A DNA stretch of 22,421 nt from CAYMDD01 sp964409675 (GCA_964409675.1 CAYPEF010000020.1:1-22421); one strand, 5' to 3'; shown: positions 6,634-14,641, counted from the stretch's first letter. Notes: a model not told the origin generated them from the letters alone. Made by a program: numbers and translations.

Positions 6634-7866
6634 TTACGCAATTACCGCCACGCGTTCGCCTTGCGCTTTGACGGCTTTGGGGAAGTAATCGCGCAACGCA
6701 TCGACCAGACTCAGCTTTTCCCAGCTGAAGCCGCCCTGCGCATCCGGCTCGCGGCCGAAATGTCCGTAAGCGGCGGTGCGGGCGTAGATTGGGCGGTTGA
6801 GCTGGAGGTACTCGCGGATGCCGCGCGGGGATAAATCCACCAGCTCCGGCAGCAGCTTCTCCAGCCGTTCTTCCTCCACCTTGCCGGTGCCGTGCAGGGT
6901 GACGTAGAAGGAAATCGGCTTAGAAACACCAATGGCATAGGAAAGCTGGATGGTGCAGCGCTCGGCCAGGCCCGCGCCCACCACGTTCTTCGCCAGGAAA
7001 CGCGCCATGTAAGCCGCCGAGCGGTCCACTTTCGTGGGATCCTTGCCCGAGAACGCGCCGCCGCCGTGCGGGGCTGCGCCGCCGTAGGTGTCCACGATGA
7101 TCTTGCGCCCCGTCAGGCCGCAATCGCCGTCCGGCCCGCCGATGATAAACTGGCCGGTGGGGTTGACGTAGAATTCGGATTCATCGCACATCCAGCTCGG
7201 ATCGGGCAGCGCCTCGATCACGTAGGGGCGCACCAGCTCGCGCACCTGCTTCTGCGTGAGTCCCGGCGCGTGCTGGGTGGAGACAACAATGGAGGTGGCC
7301 TTCACCGGAGCGCCGTTTTCATAGAGCAGGCTGACCTGACTTTTCGCATCTGGCCCCAGGCCCTTGGCTTCGCCGGAATGGCGCACGCGGGCGAGGTTGA
7401 GCAGGATTTTGTTAGACAACTGAATAGGCGCTGGCATCAGCCCCTTGGTCTCGGTGCAGGCGAAGCCGAACATGATGCCTTGGTCGCCCGCGCCTTCATC
7501 TTTCTCGCCGGCGGAATCGACGCCCATGGCGATGTCGGCGGATTGCTGGTGGAGGAGGATGTTGATCTTGGCGTTATCGGCGTGGAAGCCTTCCTGCTCG
7601 TAGCCGATTTCGCGGACTTTCGCGCGCACGATCTGCTCGATACGCTCGAAGGTGACGCCTTCCGCGCCGCGCGTTTCCCCGGCGATGACGATATGGTTGG
7701 TGGTGGCCAGCGTCTCGATGGCGGCGCGGGCATAGGGGTTTTCTTCTAAAAATGCATCCACGAGCGCGTCGGAAATCTGGTCGCAGACTTTATCCGGGTG
7801 GCCTTCGGCGACGGATTCGCTGGTGAAAACGTAATTCTGGCGGTTGGTGAGAAATAAACTGGACAC
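6634..7866 (-). CDS. metK: S-adenosylmethionine synthetase MetK
   Basis: MetK makes SAM from methionine and ATP in the cytoplasm and is the SAM source for TrmB and QueE here. The protein has 410 aa. Visible motifs: GHPDKVCDQISDA (residues 22-34, ATP/methionine site), the family signature GAGDQGIMFG, and GGGAFSGKDPTKVDRSAAY in the P-loop-like region. The start is GTG at 7866, supported by a GAAGGGA Shine-Dalgarno 7 bases upstream; the frame begins MSSLFLTNRQNYVFTSE, and the conserved part starts at RQNYVF. It has its own promoter and a SAM-II riboswitch leader, so it should be repressed when SAM is plentiful. Confidence 0.97.
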   Translation of the reverse strand: MSSLFLTNRQNYVFTSESVAEGHPDKVCDQISDALVDAFLEENPYARAAIETLATTNHIVIAGETRGAEGVTFERIEQIVRAKVREIGYEQEGFHADNAKINILLHQQSADIAMGVDSAGEKDEGAGDQGIMFGFACTETKGLMPAPIQLSNKILLNLARVRHSGEAKGLGPDAKSQVSLLYENGAPVKATSIVVSTQHAPGLTQKQVRELVRPYVIEALPDPSWMCDESEFYVNPTGQFIIGGPDGDCGLTGRKIIVDTYGGAAPHGGGAFSGKDPTKVDRSAAYMARFLAKNVVGAGLAERCTIQLSYAIGVSKPISFYVTLHGTGKVEEERLEKLLPELVDLSPRGIREYLQLNRPIYARTAAYGHFGREPDAQGGFSWEKLSLVDALRDYFPKAVKAQGERVAVIA

Positions 7867-7921
7867 GAAATGTTCCCTTCACGGTAGGTGAAACTGATAT
7901 CAGGGAAGATCGTGAAGCAGA

Positions 7922-7947
7922 GCACGCGCGGGTAAAACCGCACATGC
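7922..7947 (-). promoter_or_regulatory. 10-bp hairpin in the metK leader, directly after the riboswitch
   Basis: On the minus strand GCATGTGCGG pairs with CCGCGCGTGC (two G-U pairs) around the loop TTTTAC. It starts within a few bases of the end of the SAM-II core and is not followed by a U-run. It lies about 55 bases before the metK GTG. It could be part of the expression platform or a spacer; which one cannot be told from sequence. Confidence 0.5.
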
Positions 7948-7996
7948 GCACTTAGACCATTTTTAGGGTGGCGGCAAGCACTCGAAATCTCCACCT
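7948..7996 (-). promoter_or_regulatory. SAM-II (SAM-alpha) riboswitch upstream of metK
   Basis: Read on the minus strand, the P1 arms GGTGG (7995-7991) and CCACC (7971-7967) enclose GATTT, a short loop and TTGC, followed by CTAAAAATGGTCTAAG. This matches base by base the layout of SAM-II aptamers: P1, GAUUU, loop, UUGC, P1', UAAA, then CUAA in the pseudoknot strand. SAM-II is typical of Alphaproteobacteria in front of methionine and SAM genes. The predicted transcription start (about 7999) is right before P1, so the aptamer is the very 5' end of the message. I could not assign every pseudoknot pair by hand. Confidence 0.82.
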
Positions 7997-8005
7997 GATG
8001 GTGGG

Positions 8006-8033
8006 AGGATAGCCACTTGCGCCGCAAGGTCAA
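8006..8033 (-). promoter_or_regulatory. Sigma70-type promoter of metK
   Basis: On the minus strand the -35 box TTGACC (8033-8028) and the -10 box TATCCT (8011-8006) are 16 bases apart. The expected start is near 7999, immediately before the SAM-II riboswitch. This independent placement supports both calls. Confidence 0.6.
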
Positions 8034-8077
8034 GCGGATTGTGCGCTACACTTGCATAGCCCCCCTACTAAACACAC

Positions 8078-8103
8078 GTCATCCCGGCGCAGGCCGGGAT
8101 GAC
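8078..8103. repeat. Solo half-unit of repeat family A
   Basis: A perfect 11-bp hairpin, GTCATCCCGGC (8078-8088) and GCCGGGATGAC (8093-8103), with loop GCAG. Its core is the same CCCGGCGCAGGCCGGG seen in each arm of the long inverted repeats at 2285-2413 and 21890-21976. It lies between the XRE regulator gene and the metK promoter. Confidence 0.85.
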
Positions 8104-8126
8104 AGAATAAAAAAGCCATGCAAGGA

Positions 8127-8145
8127 GCCTCTTACTTAAAGAGGC
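8127..8145 (-). terminator. Possible terminator hairpin after the XRE regulator gene
   Basis: GCCTCTT and AAGAGGC form a 7-bp stem with loop TAAGT, just 6 bases past the stop codon. The T-run (TTTTTT) precedes the stem on the minus strand, and the next T-run (8109-8114) is about 12 bases after it, so this is not a textbook terminator. It fits the end of the phoH-to-regulator transcript, since metK has its own promoter. Confidence 0.35.
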
Positions 8146-8151
8146 AAAAAA

Positions 8152-8577
8152 CTACGCATCCTCCACCGCCTTGTCGTCGGCGATGGCGCGGATCATGTCG
8201 GAGATGCGCTTGCGCACGGGGGTGGGCAGGCGGTAGTAATTGCGCATCATTTCCAGCGTTTCGCGCTTGGCGATTTCCTCGTGGCCGAAATCGGCGCGCT
8301 CGGATTCGGCGAGCGCGAACGCGCCTTCCGCCATGCCGCCTTCCGCATAGTTAGCCGGCTGATCTAATCCTTCGAAAAAATACGCCACCGGCACGCGCAG
8401 CACACCGGCGAACTCGAACAGGCGGCTCGCGCTCATACGGTTGACGCCGCGTTCATATTTTTGAATCTGCTGGAAGGTGATGCCTACTTCTCGCGCCATC
8501 GCTTCCTGACTCAGACCTTCCATGTTGCGGCGCAAACGCAAGCGCTTGCCGACATGGACATCGACAGGGTGCCCCAT
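8152..8577 (-). CDS. XRE/Cro-type HTH transcriptional regulator
   Basis: A 141-aa DNA-binding protein. Residues 8-62 form a helix-turn-helix domain (SQEAMAREVGITFQQIQKYERG is the helix 2-3 region), followed by a short helical C-terminal half with YRLPTPVRKRISDMIRAI. Such a regulator between lnt and metK is a conserved feature of many alphaproteobacteria; the rhizobial PraR-type proteins belong to this family. Its targets are not shown by the sequence. It has an AAAGG Shine-Dalgarno 6 bases before the ATG and a possible promoter of its own in the 67-base gap after lnt. Confidence 0.9.
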   Translation of the reverse strand: MGHPVDVHVGKRLRLRRNMEGLSQEAMAREVGITFQQIQKYERGVNRMSASRLFEFAGVLRVPVAYFFEGLDQPANYAEGGMAEGAFALAESERADFGHEEIAKRETLEMMRNYYRLPTPVRKRISDMIRAIADDKAVEDA

Positions 8578-8602
8578 ATTGAGCCTTTCTCTGGTGATTT
8601 GT

Positions 8603-8630
8603 ATGATATTGAGAATGCCAGTAATAACAA
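8603..8630 (-). promoter_or_regulatory. Possible promoter of the XRE regulator gene
   Basis: On the minus strand TTGTTA (8630-8625) and TATCAT (8608-8603) are 16 bases apart, about 25 bases before the ATG. The spacer region is distinctly AT-rich compared with the flanking genes. Weak boxes; positional support only. Confidence 0.4.
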
Positions 8631-8644
8631 ATATAAAGCGTAAT

Positions 8645-10249
8645 TCAATTAAAACCTAAACGCTTATTTAAAACAGCCCCCAGCAGACCACATACAACTA
8701 TTAATAATTGAAAGATTAAATCCCCCAATATACTATAGGTTGTATCACCAATGGCTTTTGGCAAGGGGGTATCGAGCACTCCGGTATGATTTAAAGGCAT
8801 TTTTTGCAATATTCGCCCATAGGCGTCCGTCACCACGCTAATGCCGGTATTGGCTACCCGCACCAGCGGCACGCCCTGCTCGATGGCACGCATCCGGCTC
8901 ATGGCGAGGTGCTGATACGGCCCCGAGCTGACGCCGAACCAGGCATCATTGGTGACATTGATCAGCCACTGCGCCCGCTCCCCGCCCGATTGCATGGCGC
9001 TTTGCGGAAAAATCGCCTCATAGCAGATGAGCGCGGTGGCCGGTGGTGCACCGGGCACGGGGAACAACGCCGTTTTGCTGCCGTCCGAAAAATCCTTCGC
9101 TCCAACGATCAGCTTCTCCGCCGCCACCGGAATGAGTGAGCGCAGCGGCATGAACTCGCCGAACGGTACCAGATGGCGCTTGTCATACACGCTGGCGAAG
9201 CCCCCATCAGCGCCGAGCGCGATCAGGCTGTTCCAGACTTTCCAGTCCGGCGACTCGGGATTTTCCACCCTTAGCGCCCCCACGACCAGCGCCCCTTCCA
9301 GCGGCACGGCTTTCGCCAGCGCATGCGCCAGCTCCGAATGTGCGACGATCAGGTACGGCACCGCCGTCTCCGGCCAGATGGTATGGGTGATGCCGCTCAC
9401 ATCGCCGGACAGGGAAAGGTCGATCTGGCGCTTTAATATCTCCTGCTGGCGCGCCGGGTCCCATTTATGCGGCTGGGCGATGTTGGGCTGCACCAGCCTG
9501 AGCTTCACGCCGGACACGAAGCGCGCCTCCGGCGGCACCTTATCCGCCTCCGCCAGCCGCCACGCCCCGCCCGCGATGCTCAGCGCGAACGCCGCCCACA
9601 GCACCACCACCACGCGCGCACCACGCCGATGCAGCAACAGCGCCGGCGCGGACGCCAGTAACACGGTAATCAGCGACAAGCCGTAAATCCCTGTGACGGA
9701 CGCCACCTGCGCACTGACGTCCGAAACCATCCACGCATAGCCGGGCAGATTCCACGGAAATCCCGTCAGCACATGCCCGCGCGCATATTCCAGCAGGCTG
9801 TATGAACATGTAAATAACAGAAGCGACGCTACCGCAGATAATAAATCACATGGCTTTCGCTCATAGCTGGCTACTGCGCCGCGCAGACAGGTAAACAGCA
9901 GGCAGGCGATTGCCGGAAATACAGCAATCACCGCCGGAAGGCCGAATAAGGCAAACGGAACCATCCAGCCAAACTTTGCAGGGTCTGTAAGCATGGAAAT
10001 GCATATCCAGTACAGCCCGGTTAAGTAGTAACCATATCCCCACCACCAGCCATCCCAGAAAGCGCGTTTACGCGATGGGGCGGATTCTATCATAAAGAAC
10101 AGGCCGGTGAATGCAGGAATAAGCAACGGGAACAGATACACCGGCGGCATGGCGAGCGTAGCGCAAACACCCAGTGCGAACAGCAGCAGATTGCGACGAC
10201 GACCCTGCTGGCGAGTGAGGGCAAAACAGGTGTTTTCTATGGTATTCAT
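8645..10249 (-). CDS. lnt: Apolipoprotein N-acyltransferase Lnt
   Basis: Lnt adds the third acyl chain to the N-terminal cysteine of lipoproteins at the periplasmic face of the inner membrane. The 534-aa protein has several N-terminal membrane helices (within residues 20-230), then a nitrilase-fold domain and a final membrane helix (LGDLIFQLLIVVCGLLGAVL). The catalytic triad is complete: E294 in WPETAVPY, K357 in YDKRHLVPFGEF and C409 in ICYEAIFP. The N-terminal 150 codons are more AT-rich than the rest. No clear Shine-Dalgarno precedes the ATG. In related genomes it follows corC directly; here an orphan gene lies between them. Confidence 0.96.
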   Translation of the reverse strand: MNTIENTCFALTRQQGRRRNLLLFALGVCATLAMPPVYLFPLLIPAFTGLFFMIESAPSRKRAFWDGWWWGYGYYLTGLYWICISMLTDPAKFGWMVPFALFGLPAVIAVFPAIACLLFTCLRGAVASYERKPCDLLSAVASLLLFTCSYSLLEYARGHVLTGFPWNLPGYAWMVSDVSAQVASVTGIYGLSLITVLLASAPALLLHRRGARVVVVLWAAFALSIAGGAWRLAEADKVPPEARFVSGVKLRLVQPNIAQPHKWDPARQQEILKRQIDLSLSGDVSGITHTIWPETAVPYLIVAHSELAHALAKAVPLEGALVVGALRVENPESPDWKVWNSLIALGADGGFASVYDKRHLVPFGEFMPLRSLIPVAAEKLIVGAKDFSDGSKTALFPVPGAPPATALICYEAIFPQSAMQSGGERAQWLINVTNDAWFGVSSGPYQHLAMSRMRAIEQGVPLVRVANTGISVVTDAYGRILQKMPLNHTGVLDTPLPKAIGDTTYSILGDLIFQLLIVVCGLLGAVLNKRLGFN

Positions 10250-10346
10250 TGGCTACGCATGCATAACAAAGAATCGCACCAGTAGCAAAAGATAAGCAGT
10301 GGAAATCATGTTACTGGAAATAAATACCGAATATCGCGATTTACTC

Positions 10347-11099
10347 TTACCTGCCCGGGTTCTCCGGACTTAACTGCCTTGCCGCGCTTTCCGATATAAT
10401 ATGAATACTACTTTTCATTATGCTCAAATGATCATCTAACCTGCTCAGCAAATCTTCAGGTATTTTTTTTCCCAGATAATTATAAAGCTTTTTTTCTTCT
10501 TTTGTAGGGCCGCCATTTTCTTGGCCCGGGAAGCGGACATGGAATGCGGCATCCCCCACATTTCTGATAATCGCTTTTTCACCATGGCGTAAGGGTTCTT
10601 CCATATCAGCAAAGAAACTTTCCGCCGCAGATGCCAAAAACGCCACCACTTTTTTGTGATCCGCAGCGACTACACGCGGGTGCTGACCTTTCTCTGGTGC
10701 AGCTGACTTCTTATCGGCAACATCCTGCAAGGCCTTCACAAGCATCGTAAAATGTTCAATCACGGAAATATCGAATTCACCGCTTCCACTTAAGCTCTTG
10801 CCACTATCATTGGCCAGAAACACTTCAATCGCCATTAGCAGCGATCGCATGTTGGACGTATAATGCTTATTCAAAATCGGATAGCGTTTGTATTCACTAC
10901 CCCTCACCTCCCTCCTGTATTCCGGAGAGGAAATGCCGCGTTCTAAGTTAGTGTCTATAGCAAGCGCCGCCGCATTGATAAAATGATCGATTAATTCCTT
11001 ATCTGCCGGCAAGTTCAGGAATACGCAAACGCAATCTGTAAGTGAATTGCGATCCGCGCTTATGGTATGCGGCGCATATTGCTTAAATGACCACGGCAT
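10347..11099 (-). CDS. Orphan hypothetical protein inserted between corC and lnt
   Basis: I do not recognise this 250-aa protein. It has no signal peptide or membrane segment and reads as a soluble helical protein. The most distinctive blocks are the YRREVRGSEYKRYPILNKHYTS region (residues about 61-82) and a charged C-terminal third with KKIPEDLLSRLDDHLSIMKSS. Its codons are clearly more AT-rich than those of corC, ybeY or phoH. It starts 8 bases after the corC stop with AGGG in front of the ATG, so it is co-transcribed. The alphaproteobacterial corC-lnt order normally has no gene here, so I infer an acquired gene or a lineage-specific orphan. Confidence 0.75.
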   Translation of the reverse strand: MPWSFKQYAPHTISADRNSLTDCVCVFLNLPADKELIDHFINAAALAIDTNLERGISSPEYRREVRGSEYKRYPILNKHYTSNMRSLLMAIEVFLANDSGKSLSGSGEFDISVIEHFTMLVKALQDVADKKSAAPEKGQHPRVVAADHKKVVAFLASAAESFFADMEEPLRHGEKAIIRNVGDAAFHVRFPGQENGGPTKEEKKLYNYLGKKIPEDLLSRLDDHLSIMKSSIHIISESAARQLSPENPGR

Positions 11100-11107
11100 G
11101 CTCTACC

Positions 11108-12067
11108 CTACTCCACCGACAGCGCCGCTGGCTCCGCATTCAGAATGCGCACTTTTTTCACCCGGCGGGCGTCGGCATCCATGATTTCGAAGGTTAGCCC
11201 AGAGGCGTGGGGGATTTTTTCGCCTACCTTGGGCACGCGGCCCAGCTCGTAGAAAATCAGGCCGCCGAGCGTGTCGTATTCGTCGCCTTCCTCGCCGGTG
11301 CGCAAGGTGATGTCCAGATAGTCTTCCAGCTTCTCCACGCGGATGCGCGCGTCGGCTTCGGCCACGTGGTCGGAGAGGCGGAAGAATTCGCGGTCCTGGT
11401 CTTCGTCGTGCTCGTCCTGAATGTCGCCGACGATTTCTTCGAATAAATCCTCCAGCGTCACCAGTCCGTCGGTGCCGCCGTACTCATCCACCACGATGGC
11501 CATGTGGCTGCCGATGCGGCGCATTTTCACCAGCAAATCGGTGATGCGCATCGAAGCGGGCACGAACAGCATCGGACGTAGAGCTTTTTTCAGCGAAAAC
11601 GCCTCATCCCCCGCCATCATTGGGAATAAATCCTTGATGTGCAGGAAGCCTTCCACCTGATCGAGCGTCTCGCGGTACACGGGAATGCGCGTGTGGCGGT
11701 ATTCATGGATATGCGCCTTCAGCGCTTCCGGGGTGATGTCATACGGAACGGCGGAAATATCGGTGCGCGGGATCATGATGTCGCTGACCGTCATGTCTCC
11801 AAAGGAGAGCACGTTGCGCAGCATGGTTTTTTCCTGCGGAGCGAGGCGCTCAGCTTCCTCGTGGTGCTCCTCCAGCACTTCCTCCAGCACTTCCTTCAGC
11901 GTGGCGTCGCTGGCTTTCTGGCCGAACAGCTGGCGCAGCCAGTCGCGCAACGAGGAGATGGCGGAATCGGTTCTGGCCGGTGCCGGAACGCCGGACGCCC
12001 GGTCGGCGGGACCGTTTCCGTCCATGGAAGCCTCCCGCAGGGCCAGTTGGGTAAAATGCTGATTCAT
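11108..12067 (-). CDS. corC: CBS-domain protein of the CorC/HlyC (TlyC-like) family
   Basis: A 319-aa cytoplasmic protein with no membrane domain. It has an N-terminal helical region, a CBS pair (IMIPRTDISAVPYD... about residues 95-150, and VPASMRITDLLVKMR...VTLEDLFEEIVGDI about 168-220) and a C-terminal CorC/HlyC domain with EYDTLGGLIFYELGRVPKVGE. The family is linked to Mg2+/Co2+ efflux and envelope stress; older 'hemolysin C' names are misleading. It lies between ybeY and lnt as usual in this class. The ATG is 37 bases after ybeY. Confidence 0.92.
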   Translation of the reverse strand: MNQHFTQLALREASMDGNGPADRASGVPAPARTDSAISSLRDWLRQLFGQKASDATLKEVLEEVLEEHHEEAERLAPQEKTMLRNVLSFGDMTVSDIMIPRTDISAVPYDITPEALKAHIHEYRHTRIPVYRETLDQVEGFLHIKDLFPMMAGDEAFSLKKALRPMLFVPASMRITDLLVKMRRIGSHMAIVVDEYGGTDGLVTLEDLFEEIVGDIQDEHDEDQDREFFRLSDHVAEADARIRVEKLEDYLDITLRTGEEGDEYDTLGGLIFYELGRVPKVGEKIPHASGLTFEIMDADARRVKKVRILNAEPAALSVE

Positions 12068-12104
12068 AACCTAAGCGTCAGTTGTAGCACATTCTTTCGC
12101 GGAA

Positions 12105-12581
12105 TCAAAGATAAGGATTGGAGATGCCGATTTTCTCAAGTATTTCAATCTCTAATCCCTCCATTTCCACTGCTTCCTCCTCCTGCTCATGGTCATAGCC
12201 CAGCAAATGCAGTATGCCGTGCACCAGCAGGTGCGTGAGATGATGCTCGAAGGTTTTTCCCTGCGCCTCCGCCTCGCGCTTCACCGTATCCAGCGATACA
12301 ATAATATCCCCCAGATATTCTTCCTCCCCGGAAGGAAATGAAAGTACGTTGGTGGGTTTGTCCTTACTGCGGAAATCACGGTTCAGCGCCTGCACGGCCG
12401 CATCATCGGCCAGCACCGTGGTAAGGCTGGCCTGCGGGATATCTTCACATGCCGCCAACGCCGCTCGGCAGGCGGAAACGCTTAAAGAGCGGAGCCGCAT
12501 TCGCTCCGCTTTCCAGCCGGGGTGATCAAGGCGGAAATCGATGCGCGGCTGTTTCCGGCGCGCAACAGCGCTAGGCTTCAT
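12105..12581 (-). CDS. ybeY: Endoribonuclease YbeY
   Basis: YbeY is a metal-dependent single-strand RNase for 16S rRNA 3' maturation and ribosome quality control. From the ATG at 12581 it has 158 aa. The metal site HGILHLLGYDH gives H121, H125 and H131, and TNVLSFP (residues 77-83) is the second family motif. I chose this start rather than the longer frame (ATG 12671) because the extra 30 residues would lie entirely inside phoH and show no family similarity. The chosen ATG overlaps the phoH 3' end by 11 bases, indicating coupled translation. Confidence 0.94.
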   Translation of the reverse strand: MKPSAVARRKQPRIDFRLDHPGWKAERMRLRSLSVSACRAALAACEDIPQASLTTVLADDAAVQALNRDFRSKDKPTNVLSFPSGEEEYLGDIIVSLDTVKREAEAQGKTFEHHLTHLLVHGILHLLGYDHEQEEEAVEMEGLEIEILEKIGISNPYL

Positions 12582-13602
12582 TCGGCAGCGCCTGCCCGCG
12601 CTTCTTGCGGTCCCATTCGTCATACGCCTGCACGATGCGGGCGGCGAGCGGGTGGCGCACCACGTCCGCATCCGAAAAGCGCACGGTGGCGATGCCCTCG
12701 ATATGCTCCACCTTGCGCACGGCGTCCGATAGACCGGATTTCACGTCGCGTGGCAGATCGGTTTGCGAGAGATCGCCGGTTACCACCATGCGCGAATTTT
12801 CGCCGAGGCGGGTCAGGAACATCTTCATCTGCGTGGCGGTGGTGTTCTGGCTTTCATCCAAAATCACGAAGGAATTGGCCAGCGTCCGCCCGCGCATGAA
12901 GGCAAGCGGGGCCACTTCAATCGCCCCGGTTTCCATCAGGTGCTGCACTTTTTCACCCGGCATCATATCGAACAGAGCATCGTAAAGCGGGCGCAGATAG
13001 GGATCGAGTTTTTCCTTCAGGTCGCCGGGCAGGAAGCCGAGTTTCTCCCCCGCCTCCACCGCCGGGCGCGAGAGGATAATGCGCTCCACCCGCCGCGCCA
13101 CGAACATGGATACCGCCATCGCCACCGCGATATAGGTTTTGCCCGTGCCTGCGGGGCCGAGCGCGAAAACCAGATCATGCTTGTGCAGCGCGTCGATATA
13201 TTCCGCCTGCGCCACCGAATAGGGGCGGATGACTTTTTTCATGGTACGGATTTCGCCCGCGCCTTCGTCGTGCAGGAAGCCTTCATGGTCGGTGATGTGG
13301 CCCGCCATGCGAATGGCCGCGTCCACCTGCGCGATGCCGATGTCCCTGCCCTGCTCCAGCTGGTGATAAAGCGATTGCAGCACCGATTTGCTGGCCTCCA
13401 CATCCGCCGGATTACTGCCCGAAAGCGCCAGCACGTTGCCGCGCGAGCTGGCGGAGACGTTGAAGCGTTTTTCAATGCGGTTCAGGTGAGAATCATCCTC
13501 GCCGAAAAGGATCGGGACGAGGTCGTTGTTTTTAAACGTCAGGTGGGCGGTGAGCGGGCTGCCGCCCTGGCCTCCGCCTTGGCCGTTTGAGGGTTGTTTC
13601 AA
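12571..13602 (-). CDS. phoH: PhoH-like ATPase
   Basis: A 343-aa cytoplasmic ATPase with an N-terminal KH-like/RNA-binding part (residues 20-100) and a PhoH P-loop domain. Walker A GPAGTGKT is at 149-156, Walker B FVILDE at 245-250, and the RP/TGD elements (SRPAVEAGE, VVTGDLSQTD) are in order. The start is TTG at 13602, supported by GAAGGAG 8 bases upstream; no in-frame ATG lies near. It opens the run phoH-ybeY-corC, and PhoH and YbeY are thought to work together on RNA. miaB, often found upstream, is absent; rpmJ is divergent instead. Confidence 0.95.
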   Translation of the reverse strand: MKQPSNGQGGGQGGSPLTAHLTFKNNDLVPILFGEDDSHLNRIEKRFNVSASSRGNVLALSGSNPADVEASKSVLQSLYHQLEQGRDIGIAQVDAAIRMAGHITDHEGFLHDEGAGEIRTMKKVIRPYSVAQAEYIDALHKHDLVFALGPAGTGKTYIAVAMAVSMFVARRVERIILSRPAVEAGEKLGFLPGDLKEKLDPYLRPLYDALFDMMPGEKVQHLMETGAIEVAPLAFMRGRTLANSFVILDESQNTTATQMKMFLTRLGENSRMVVTGDLSQTDLPRDVKSGLSDAVRKVEHIEGIATVRFSDADVVRHPLAARIVQAYDEWDRKKRGQALPNEA

Positions 13603-13655
13603 CCGCTTGGCTCCTTCACGGGGTAAAACCGGTTAAGTGCAATATTTACAATCTT

Positions 13656-13661
13656 ATTATA
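13656..13661 (-). promoter_or_regulatory. Possible -10 box of the phoH operon promoter
   Basis: A perfect TATAAT on the minus strand, in an AT-rich leader about 54 bases before the TTG start of phoH. No good -35 box is visible at the right distance. Confidence 0.4.
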
Positions 13662-13717
13662 AGCGTTTTATGCCCTTATTTCTACCCCTGCTGGCTATAA
13701 AAAAGCAATAATCCACG

Positions 13718-13745
13718 TTGACAAACGCTTGGATGCGTATTAAAA
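13718..13745 (+). promoter_or_regulatory. Promoter of rpmJ
   Basis: A perfect -35 box TTGACA (13718-13723) is followed by an AT-rich -10 region; TTAAAA at 13740-13745 gives a 16-base spacer (TATTAA at 13738 would give 14). The start would be about 25 bases before the rpmJ ATG. Confidence 0.5.
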
Positions 13746-13774
13746 GGCCGGTTTCGCCGATAAAGGAATATGTT

Positions 13775-13900
13775 ATGAAAGTGCTGAGCTCCCTCAAATC
13801 CGCCAAAACCCGCGACAAGAACTGCCGCGTGGTGCGCCGCAAGGGCCGCGTTTACGTCATCAATAAGAAAAACCCGCGCTTTAAAGCCCGCCAAGGGTAA
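13775..13900 (+). CDS. rpmJ: 50S ribosomal protein bL36
   Basis: A 41-aa basic ribosomal protein, MKVLSSLKSAKTRDKNCRVV onward, ending FKARQG. The pattern RRKGRVYVINKKNPRFKARQG matches the zinc-free alphaproteobacterial form of bL36; only one cysteine remains. The longer frame starting at 13718 is rejected because an AGGA Shine-Dalgarno lies 7 bases before the ATG at 13775 and the conserved protein begins there. It is a single gene with its own promoter, divergent from phoH. A short GGTAAG/CTTACC hairpin spans the stop codon (13896-13910) but lacks a T-tail. Confidence 0.95.
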   Translation: MKVLSSLKSAKTRDKNCRVVRRKGRVYVINKKNPRFKARQG

Positions 13901-14017
13901 GACCCTTACCGCCAGGTTTCCATACAGTCGCTAGCTTTCCATATACTTTGAGTATAGCAATATCGCGCTTCTATTGTCATTCCCGCATGCGCTGGAACAA
14001 CAAGTAAGGGTTGCTTA

Positions 14018-14641
14018 TCATTTCCTGCTGATCACGAACACACCCTGCTCGCCGAGCAGATTCGCCAGCCGGCTGCGGGCGCGGAAGGCGGCGGGTTCGC
14101 CTGACTGGGTCATATAGAGGCGCTGCTCGATGATGAGACCAAGTTCCTCGCACAACACCACGAAATCGCTGATGGTGCAGAAATGGATGTTCGGTGTGTC
14201 GTACCACTGATAGCTGAGCGTCTTGGTAACCGGCATGCGGCCCTTGGCGAGCAGGAAAAGCCGGTTGCGCCAATGCCCGAAATTCGGCACCGACACCACC
14301 GCATGGCGGGCGATGCGCACCAACTGGCGCAGCACTTCCTTCGGCTCCTTCATCGCCTGCAAGGTCTGGCTGAGCACGGCATAATCCAATGACTGGTCGG
14401 GGAAATAAGCGAGGTCGGTTTCCGCATCCCCCTGAATCACCGACAAGCCGCGCGCGATGCAGCGGTTCACTCCCGCCTGCCCCAGCTCAATGCCGCGCCC
14501 CCGCACCTGCTTATGCTCCTGCAGCCACGCCAGCAAATCGCCGTCGCCGCAGCCGATATCGAGCAGGGTGGAACCCGGCGCGATCAGCCCGGCAATGGCA
14601 GCGAGGTCGGGACGAAGCGGCACAGATTTATTTTCGCTCAT
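14018..14641 (-). CDS. metW: Methionine biosynthesis protein MetW (SAM-dependent methyltransferase fold)
   Basis: MetW has a class I methyltransferase fold and is the standard partner of MetX in many proteobacteria, where it supports homoserine acyltransferase activity. From the chosen ATG (MSENKSVPLRPD) it has 207 aa. The SAM-site motif LLDIGCGDGDLL is at residues 26-37. Family blocks SVPNFGHWRNR and LSYQWYDTPNIHFCT are present. The start is set by the ATGA overlap with the metX stop; the longer frame (14668) would lie inside metX. The two proteins are translationally coupled. Confidence 0.95.
   Translation of the reverse strand: MSENKSVPLRPDLAAIAGLIAPGSTLLDIGCGDGDLLAWLQEHKQVRGRGIELGQAGVNRCIARGLSVIQGDAETDLAYFPDQSLDYAVLSQTLQAMKEPKEVLRQLVRIARHAVVSVPNFGHWRNRLFLLAKGRMPVTKTLSYQWYDTPNIHFCTISDFVVLCEELGLIIEQRLYMTQSGEPAAFRARSRLANLLGEQGVFVISRK

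Noticed and set aside
6892..7749. Plus-strand open frame of 285 codons opposite metK
   Set aside because: Shadow of metK, which is certain on the other strand; no domain or ribosome site.
12763..13590. Plus-strand open frame of 275 codons opposite phoH
   Set aside because: Shadow of phoH; composition is His/Arg-rich as expected for antisense frames of high-GC genes.
13896..13910. Terminator of rpmJ
   Set aside because: The 6-bp stem overlaps the stop codon and no T-run follows.
13975..13990. Further copy of a TGTCATTCCCGC repeat
   Set aside because: Only the first dozen bases match; no complementary arm is found, so it is at most a fragment.
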